From Halisarca cf. caerulea (taxonomy: Eukaryota; Porifera; Demospongiae; Chondrillida; Halisarcidae): a stretch of DNA of 12,500 nucleotides. Position 1 is the first letter of the stretch, and each line of letters begins with the position of its first letter. Below are positions 8,080-12,500 of the stretch, in pieces. Where the stretch lies: the NCBI GenBank assembly GCA_963170055.1, contig CAUJGJ010000113.1:310001-322500 (forward strand). Direction: 5' to 3'. Below the pieces are notes generated by a model. That model did not search any database. It was not told the origin of the DNA and was given only the letters and a program-made list of their open reading frames with translations. The position numbers and the translations under genes were made by a program.

Positions 8080-9165
8080 GCCTATTGCGATGATCAACCT
8101 CACTTTGATCTCCACCTCTGAAAAAAGCACAAATCAGTACTGACCGATATTGACAATTGCTGCCAAGAATTGTCCCTAAATCTCAAGCCAGCCAAGTGAA
8201 TCTCTATTGCTTTCAATGATAAATCCAATACTAATGTCATTTTCCTTGTGTCATCAGGACACACCAGCAGCATCCAAAAGCATCCATACAAGTTCCGAGG
8301 GAAATGCTGTCCTGCTAGTCACCTCAAAGATGTATAGTATCATCCCAATTTGAAGCCCTAGACATTTGCAGTGTGAGGGGAGTATACAAGGGAGGGATAC
8401 TCAACTATGTCATCCCCAAATCTCAAATTAACAGTATCCAAAGGCAAATGACCATGCAAGATGCTGAAGAAATGGCTTCATCTTCCATCTTGTATCACCT
8501 TACCCACGTTATTTCACCATGGCAGTATCAACCTCAAGTTCCTCCCTAAATACAATTAAGAAGCTAAGCTAGCCCTAATTTCAGGTGGCAGCCATTTGGT
8601 TGATCCTCTGTTCCTGGATTGTCTCCTTTCCCTAGACTCCTTTGAATTCCTACAGGCCTCCCACGCATATCCAACCAGACACTTGGATGAATCTCCAAGA
8701 ACCCATTGACCCTTGTCGCTCAGAACATCCAGCTCCTGTGTAAAGGCCAAGTATACATGGAGATTGTTCTTGAAAAGTACTCAAGGAATGGGAGTCTCAA
8801 CTGAACATATACTGATAGTACAAAAGAGGCTCTCCGATATCCTCCATTTAGGTGAGGAATTCCACCTTTGAAAGTGCCTTCTAATGGGTATGCTGTGGCT
8901 GGTTAGCCTTCTTTTGGTCTTCACACAAGCACCGGGTGCCTATCTTCCCTTGTCCAGATGGGGATATTCAGTCAGCAGAAGTGTCCTCTGTGCAGGCCAC
9001 CATCTTACACTGCACATCATCTCCTCAATTGCTGCCCCACAACCCTTCTGGATGGTAGACATATCTTGTCAAAGATATGTCTGTATATGTCTGTATGTAT
9101 ATCTTATCATCCCTAGGCCTCATCTAGAGTTTTTGCTGATATCCCCAAATGCGCACTTTACTTTA
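8080..9165 (+). pseudogene. R2-like non-LTR retrotransposon relic (RT motif C to C-terminus)
   Basis: A chain of short homologous pieces in shifting frames reads as the 3' two-thirds of a LINE ORF. In order: AYCDD (8080-8094, the YxDD catalytic motif), LTLIS after a shift, LTDIDNCCQELSLNLKPAK (8140-8196) then TGA, a CSVRGVYKGGILNYVI block (8367 on), and KMLKKWLHLP (8458 on). A piece with one TAA at 8557 then runs to a TGA at 8707. Near the end, a frame shift is followed by KCPLC...HHLLNC (8979-9032). That spacing, C-x2-C-x7-H-x4-C, is the zinc motif of R2-clade elements. VFADIPK at about 9136 looks like the start of their C-terminal restriction-like endonuclease region. There are many stops and shifts, so it is long dead. 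No poly(A) tail or target duplication found. Confidence 0.75.
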
Positions 9166-9194
9166 CGCAATTGACTGTATAGTGGACTGGGGCA

Positions 9195-9242
9195 TTGACT
9201 GGGTGGTGAGCTGGGATGTTGACTGGGTGGACAGCTAGGCTA
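9195..9242. repeat. two-copy 24-bp tandem repeat
   Basis: TTGACTGGGTGGTGAGCTGGGATG (9195-9218; 24 bases given as TTGACTGGGTGG + 12 more) is followed directly by a diverged copy at 9219-9242, with a partial copy GACTGGGGCA just before. A small remnant minisatellite just after the LINE relic. Confidence 0.55.
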
Positions 9243-9423
9243 GAGGCTGAGAGGTTGCCCTCTCAACACAACTTGTCTCATAACTCTCATTTTCCCATGC
9301 CACACCCTTCTCACACACAACCATCCCGACTAGACCATCATACTCACTGTACAGGCTGGGTTGGGTCAAGGGTGATGAGTGGTGGACTCAATGTAGGAAC
9401 TTCAGCAGAAAGCCCATCAGCCT

Positions 9424-9455
9424 GAGGGGGAGGGAGGAGGAAAGAAAGAGGAAGG
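9424..9455. repeat. 32-bp homopurine tract
   Basis: Uninterrupted G/A run (starts GAGGGGGAGGGAGGAGGAAA) between 9424 and 9455. Such tracts can form triplex (H-DNA) structures; no function is shown here. Confidence 0.8.
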
Positions 9456-9527
9456 TGTGGATGAGAGGTTTTTGTCTTCGATTATATGAAGTGGAGGAAA
9501 GGATTGGCTATGCCATAATACACACCT

Positions 9528-9645
9528 ACCAGTGTACCCATTTTAATACACCCATGTTATTACACTGACATCACACCCACCATGCACTATGCATCCATGT
9601 TAACATATTGACTTCCTACCCATGTTAACATGTGGTGGACAACCA
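9528..9645. repeat. CACCCATGTTA-rich degenerate repeat block, first
   Basis: Irregularly spaced copies of ACCCATGTTAAC-like words, including two CCATGTTAACAT words at 9596-9607 and near 9620-9632. The segment ACCCATTTTAATACACCCAT at about 9536 closely resembles ACCCATATTAATACGCCCAC near 10134, linking this block to the second one on the far side of the 183-bp element. Confidence 0.5.
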
Positions 9646-9718
9646 CTTAGACTTTTGCATTTTGTAATTTTAAACACTATCTTATGTAAACCATTAAAAT
9701 ATTTTTTATGAAAAACAG

Positions 9719-9901
9719 CCAAAATTGTACAAATTTGCACCTCTTGGCAAGATCAAAGATAACATCAAAGGATTGTTTTGAAAACAATGGACAACTAAAC
9801 ACAAAACAATCATTGATTGTTTACAAAACATTGATATATTGACTGAATGTCCAACTGTTGCAGCTGGTGTACCATTGAGGGTACAAATTTGCACATTTTG
9901 G
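9719..9901. mobile_element. 183-bp element with ~25-bp imperfect terminal inverted repeats
   Basis: The left end CCAAAATTGTACAAATTTGC... (9719-9743) matches the complement of 9877-9901 with a few substitutions and one shifted base (both reading CCAAAA..TGT.CAAATTTG.AC..CTC). The core GTACAAATTTGCAC also occurs as a 14-bp direct repeat in both ends. The interior holds the GATTGTTTTGAAAACAAT word (9771-9788) seen in the perfect inverted repeat near 3290. No clear target duplication (flanks GAAAAACAG and TTAGATTCC). It looks like a MITE of a family different from the TAGTCT type. The antisense 62-codon ORF inside it is not supported as a gene. Confidence 0.55.
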
Positions 9902-10099
9902 TTAGATTCCTGTTAAATAATATTTTAACAGTTGACATAAGATGGTGTTTTTTACTACTGTCTGTATGTTATTGATTTTAATTACTTGACATGCACAACA
10001 ATCAACCACGTGTGTCCCACCTATCTCCTGTCTTGTCTCATCTCATGCTGGTTCTGTTTAGTATATTCTATATACGGGTATAACAATTAATGGTTATGG

Positions 10100-10190
10100 T
10101 TTCCATCGAACACCATCACCACACCCATGCCACACCCATATTAATACGCCCACACCAGTGTCCCACACAACACCCATGTCAACCAGTCAT
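10100..10190. repeat. CACCCAT-rich degenerate repeat block, second
   Basis: CACACCCATGCCACACCCAT followed by ATTAATACGCCCACACCAGTG and CACCCATGTCAACCAG. It shares CCAGTGT(A)CCCA and CCCATWTTAATACRCCCA with the block at 9528-9645. Confidence 0.5.
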
Positions 10191-10204
10191 CATGTGTTTA
10201 TATA

Positions 10205-10348
10205 ATGGCTGAGGGGAAGAATAAGACTGGATATGTAAGTTGCATGTATGCCATTCTGCCATTCTGGTTTGACAATGTCATGTACATATGCTCACTGCTG
10301 TTATTTGCAGGCATCTTGAGTTTACAAAATGGCCGAAAGAAAGAATAA
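10205..10348 (+). CDS. micro-ORF MAEGKNK..., possible TM peptide or spliced uORF
   Basis: ATG at 10205 opens MAEGKNKTGY. Two outcomes are possible. Unspliced, it reads 47 residues ending at TAA 10346-10348, with a strongly hydrophobic stretch (about residues 15-40, including LLLFAGILSL) like one membrane segment. Spliced, a canonical 76-bp intron (donor GTAAGT at 10235, acceptor TTATTTGCAG ending 10310) joins TAT to GCATCTTGA, giving only 12 codons. The following ORF at 10329 starts with a near-duplicate of this one's first seven codons. I recognise no family. Whether it is expressed is unknown. Confidence 0.3.
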   Translation: MAEGKNKTGYVSCMYAILPFWFDNVMYICSLLLFAGILSLQNGRKKE

Positions 10349-10481
10349 GATGACAGCTTGGCAGCAAAGATATCCACTGTCCCATAGGCTGCCAACAGAT
10401 GACGACGGTGAAAATGTACAAGCAAGACCATTTATTGTTGCCGTTGATGAAGTCCACCTTCTATGTACAAAGAATGGTTAA
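10329..10481 (+). CDS. small ORF MAERKNK... with VDEVH motif
   Basis: A 50-codon ORF starts at ATG 10329 and stops at TAA 10479-10481. It opens MAERKNKMTAWQQ, has an acidic stretch (DDDGEN) and ends FIVAVDEVHLLCTKNG. The hydrophobic strand followed by DEVH resembles motif II (Walker B, DExH) of superfamily 2 helicases such as RecQ-like enzymes. No other helicase motif is present, so it would be only a fragment, and the resemblance of seven residues may be chance. It follows directly on the possible 76-bp intron and runs up to the ~100-bp tandem repeats. A decayed exon of a repeat-borne helicase is one explanation. Confidence 0.3.
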   Translation: MAERKNKMTAWQQRYPLSHRLPTDDDGENVQARPFIVAVDEVHLLCTKNG

Positions 10482-10494
10482 ATCAAGTATTTTT

Positions 10495-11130
10495 GTGTTG
10501 TATTAACTCATTGACAAATAGGAGCCATTGTAACCTCAGTACAGTGTATTATAGTTCTCAACAATGGTTATAGCAACAACCTGTAGGGTTGTAACAACTA
10601 ATTTCTCTTTGTTGTATTAAGTTGTGTATTCAGTCATTGTACCATCTATATTACTTTTGGTTGGGGCTGAAACAACCCACTGTGTAAGTTAAATGACTAA
10701 TTTCATGTGTTGTATTGACTAATATTTGGAAGTATTGATATCTCGGTATTACTCTTAGCAATGGTTATTGCAACCATCTTCAAGGGTTGTAACAACCAAT
10801 TCCTCTTTGTTGTATTGACTCTTGTGCAAGTCAGAGTAATCATCTATTATTACTTCTGGTTGGGGTCAAAACAACCCAATTTGAAGGTTATAAATCAGCT
10901 GGAGTTTACAGGTTGTATTGACTCAAGTTTGAGGTATTGTTATCTTTGTTTGACTATCATGGATGATTGAAACAACCCTCTCAGATATACTAAAAAAACC
11001 TTAAATGTTGTTTGAAATAACTATCACTTTTATTTGTCATCTTAACTAAGAGTTATGACAGTTATTTTAACCGCTAAGTGGGGTTGCCTGAATTGCATAA
11101 TTTTCAACCCACTTTTTGGGTTGAAATAAC
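10495..11130. repeat. degenerate ~100-bp tandem repeat array
   Basis: The word GTTGTATT recurs at 10497, 10611, 10709, 10809 and 10912 (spacings 114, 98, 100, 103), with a weaker GTTGTTT at 11007. Each unit also carries a dyad of GGTTG facing CAACC, as in GGGTTGTAACAACC and TTGGGGTCAAAACAACCCA, plus an ATTACT(T/C) word. Alternate units are more alike, so an older ~205-bp dimer (10495-10706 against 10707-10910) is visible. The 3' units are the most decayed and the last one overlaps the C-terminal codons of the minus-strand ORF at 11104. No coding content. Confidence 0.7.
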
Positions 11131-11514
11131 CAATCTGTTTTTACTGTTCTGTTTGTTTGTTGCTTTTCTCAGATGGCTGGTGGGTGTGAGCTCAAAATCA
11201 TACAATATGATTGATGACTGAGGTATGGTGTCCTTCCATTCCATGTTTCTGCCACTCTTGATTAACCATGGCTTCCATGATGAAGTATACCCACCCTTCA
11301 TCCAAATGACTGTTACTTCGTTACTTTGGATTGCTTCTACCTGTCCAACTGCAGGTTCACTGGAGGAATCAGCATAGTGCACAGCAACTAGCTGGCCTTC
11401 CTTCAAGGAGGACAAGTCCCTGACAATGTTGACCTGTGCTTGCCTGCTTTGATAGGAGCCAGTGTATACCAAATATACAATGAGAGCATCAATGTCATGT
11501 GTAGACTTATCATG
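11104..11514 (-). CDS. unrecognised domain ORF, SH3-like-barrel-like
   Basis: The frame is open on the minus strand from just below the TAA at 11517-11515 down to TGA at 11106-11104, with no in-frame ATG at its head. A true exon could start after AACATTGTCAG, immediately before DLSSLKEGQLVAVHYA. The core alternates short hydrophobic strands with turns: GQLVAVHYA, AVGQVEAI, VTVIWMKGGY, SSWKPWLI, MEWKD and ILYDFELT, with four Trp. That pattern (Gly-x-hydrophobic-Val-Ala-Val, Gly-x-Val, Trp) suits a small beta barrel of the SH3, Tudor or chromatin-reader kind, but I cannot name the family. The last ~20 codons run into the tandem repeat and are probably not original coding. Similar C-terminal domains occur, as I recall, in repeat-borne proteins of sponges. 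Confidence 0.45.
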   Translation of the reverse strand, partial: HDKSTHDIDALIVYLVYTGSYQSRQAQVNIVRDLSSLKEGQLVAVHYADSSSEPAVGQVEAIQSNEVTVIWMKGGYTSSWKPWLIKSGRNMEWKDTIPQSSIILYDFELTPTSHLRKATNKQNSKNRLVISTQKVG

Positions 11515-11692
11515 TTACCAATTTTGTAACCCTGTATTGGGTTTGCATGTGTCATCTCAATTATGTAAGTGTATAAAAACCATTTAAAATGGTAAAAGGA
11601 TGTAGGATTGACACAGGACCGTGCAAAAAGGTCTTATCAAAAAAGGATCCTCCAAAAACACTTGGAACAAGGGTGAGCTGCAAAACAGGTAC
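11515..11692. other. no gene seen
   Basis: A-rich DNA with the small palindrome ACCATTTAAAATGGT (11579-11593). Nothing else is supportable. Confidence 0.4.
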
Positions 11693-11788
11693 AGGGCTAG
11701 ATGGGCAAAGGGCAAGACAGGCATAGAGCTAGACGAGCATAGGGCTACACATACATGAGGCTAGACGGGCATAGGGCTAGACAGAGTT
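11693..11788. repeat. minisatellite, six 16-bp units
   Basis: Units AGGGCTAGATGGGCAA, AGGGCAAGACAGGCAT, AGAGCTAGACGAGCAT, AGGGCTACACATACAT, GAGGCTAGACGGGCAT and a diverging AGGGCTAGACAGAGTT lie end to end without a single register slip (11693-11788). The last unit overlaps the first codons of the open RT frame, so the array sits exactly at the 5' break of the retrotransposon piece. Confidence 0.85.
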
Positions 11789-12500
11789 TAATTGGACTGA
11801 ATGTACACTGTGCAAATTCCTACATTTCTCGTGCAGCACATTATACGTATATGCTGAGGGTGTACAACAGGGTGACCCTTTAGATCCAATCCTTTTTTGT
11901 TTGGCCATCCATGACATCATCACCAGCCTCCAGTCAGAGTTCAACATCTTCTACCTGGACAATGGCACCCTCGGTGTTCCAGTGGAGGTTGCGAAGGCAG
12001 ACATTATCAAGTTGGAGAAAGCTGCAAGTGAGATTAACCTCTTCCTTAACCATGACAAATCTGAAATCATCAGTATTGATGAACCATCAAAGGCAAGCAT
12101 CCTCTCACTCTCACCCAACTTTACTGTGGTAGACCCTGCAAAGGTAACCCTTCTGGGTTCCCCCATTGGTGGTGAAGAATCCCTTCATGTCATCTGGGAG
12201 TCTAAGGTTGAGCAGCTTGAGACTCTGGGTAGTCGTCTAAAGCTTTTACAAGCATATGATGCACTCTGCCTCCTCCAGAATGCACTGGCCATCCCTAAAG
12301 TAATGCACATCCTTAGAACAGCCCCTATAGTTTCAGGTCACCAGTTAATTCTGGACTCTTTTGATTGTGTCCTCCGATCACTGCTGGAATCCATCTGCAA
12401 TATCCACCTGTTTGAACAGAACTGGATCCAAGCGTCTCTGCCTATCAATCTTGGGGGGTTGGGCATAAGGAGTGTTACCATGCTGGCGCCCTCTGCTTTT
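11781..12500 (+). CDS. reverse-transcriptase fragment of a non-LTR element, catalytic motif altered
   Basis: One frame is open for 240 codons from ACA at 11781 (TAG just before) to the right edge, with no stop or shift. Landmarks by residue from 11781: EGVQQGDPLDP (26-36, RT motif B; the usual Gly of PLGP is Asp), FYLDNGTLG (57-65, motif C), LNHDKSEI (89-96, motif D region), TLLGSPIGG in the thumb side, and SLPINLGGLGIRS with LAPSAF at the end, a signature of LINE RTs abundant in marine invertebrates. The catalytic YxDD pair is YLDN, so the second metal-binding aspartate is lost and polymerase activity is unlikely. Fingers and motif A are missing upstream, where the minisatellite begins. A C-terminal endonuclease, if any, would lie outside the window. 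It is a different family from the relic at 8080-9165. Confidence 0.85.

Noticed and set aside
8100..9174. ORFs at 8100-8291 (-), 8556-8750 (-) and 8884-9174 (+) as independent genes
   Set aside because: The minus ones are antisense to LINE pieces; the plus one is one out-of-phase piece of the same LINE relic.
9706..9894. 62-codon minus ORF
   Set aside because: It coincides almost exactly with the 183-bp inverted-repeat element, so the open frame follows from element sequence and shows no domain.
11911..12166. ORFs 11911-12132 (+) and 11951-12166 (-)
   Set aside because: They are shadows of the reverse-transcriptase frame that is open from 11781 to the window end.

Overview
The window looks like AT-rich eukaryotic, almost certainly animal, DNA. 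It has GT-AG introns, modular SAM-domain exons, three long (AT)n runs, many small palindromic elements and two unrelated degraded non-LTR retrotransposon pieces. The reverse-transcriptase families and the TAGTCT...CAGAC palindromes are of a kind I associate with sponge genomes. A demosponge or relative is my best guess, but that is inference from recall and not shown by the sequence. There is no prokaryotic operon, CRISPR array, rRNA or tRNA that I can support.

Layout, left to right. 1-2937 (+): the 3' part of a gene ending in three tandem SAM-domain exons (1191-1421, 2264-2494, 2711-2937), all entered in phase 1, with the stop in the last. A weakly supported upstream exon (506-711) would join in phase. 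A solo repeat end lies at 400-477, a folded dispersed repeat in the first SAM intron, and a small promoter-like motif cluster near 180-217. 2938-6400: gene-poor, with GC-rich hairpins, a perfect 22-bp inverted repeat, three (AT)n tracts and two TAGTCT-type miniature elements. 6408-7483 (-): the N-terminal FAD-binding exon of a flavin amine-oxidase-like protein, broken by a stop and an apparent pair of compensating frameshifts, with no recognisable downstream exons; a 74-bp possible exon lies beyond it. 7600-7764: two more TAGTCT elements side by side.

8080-9165 (+): a heavily mutated R2-like LINE relic (RT motif C, thumb-like region, CCHC zinc motif, start of the C-terminal domain). 9195-10190: short tandem repeats, a homopurine tract, a 183-bp element with 25-bp imperfect terminal inverted repeats, and two related CACCCAT-rich blocks. 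10205-10481: two micro-ORFs with matching MAE(G/R)KNK starts, the first containing a canonical 76-bp intron. 10495-11130: at least five degenerate ~100-bp tandem monomers. 11104-11514 (-): an unrecognised small domain resembling an SH3-like barrel. 11693-11788: six 16-bp minisatellite units in perfect register. 11781-12500 (+): an uninterrupted 240-codon reverse-transcriptase fragment, running off the right edge, whose catalytic YxDD is YLDN.

The genes do not form a pathway. The picture is one end of a SAM-repeat gene, a decayed flavoenzyme exon, and an accumulating repeat landscape on the right.
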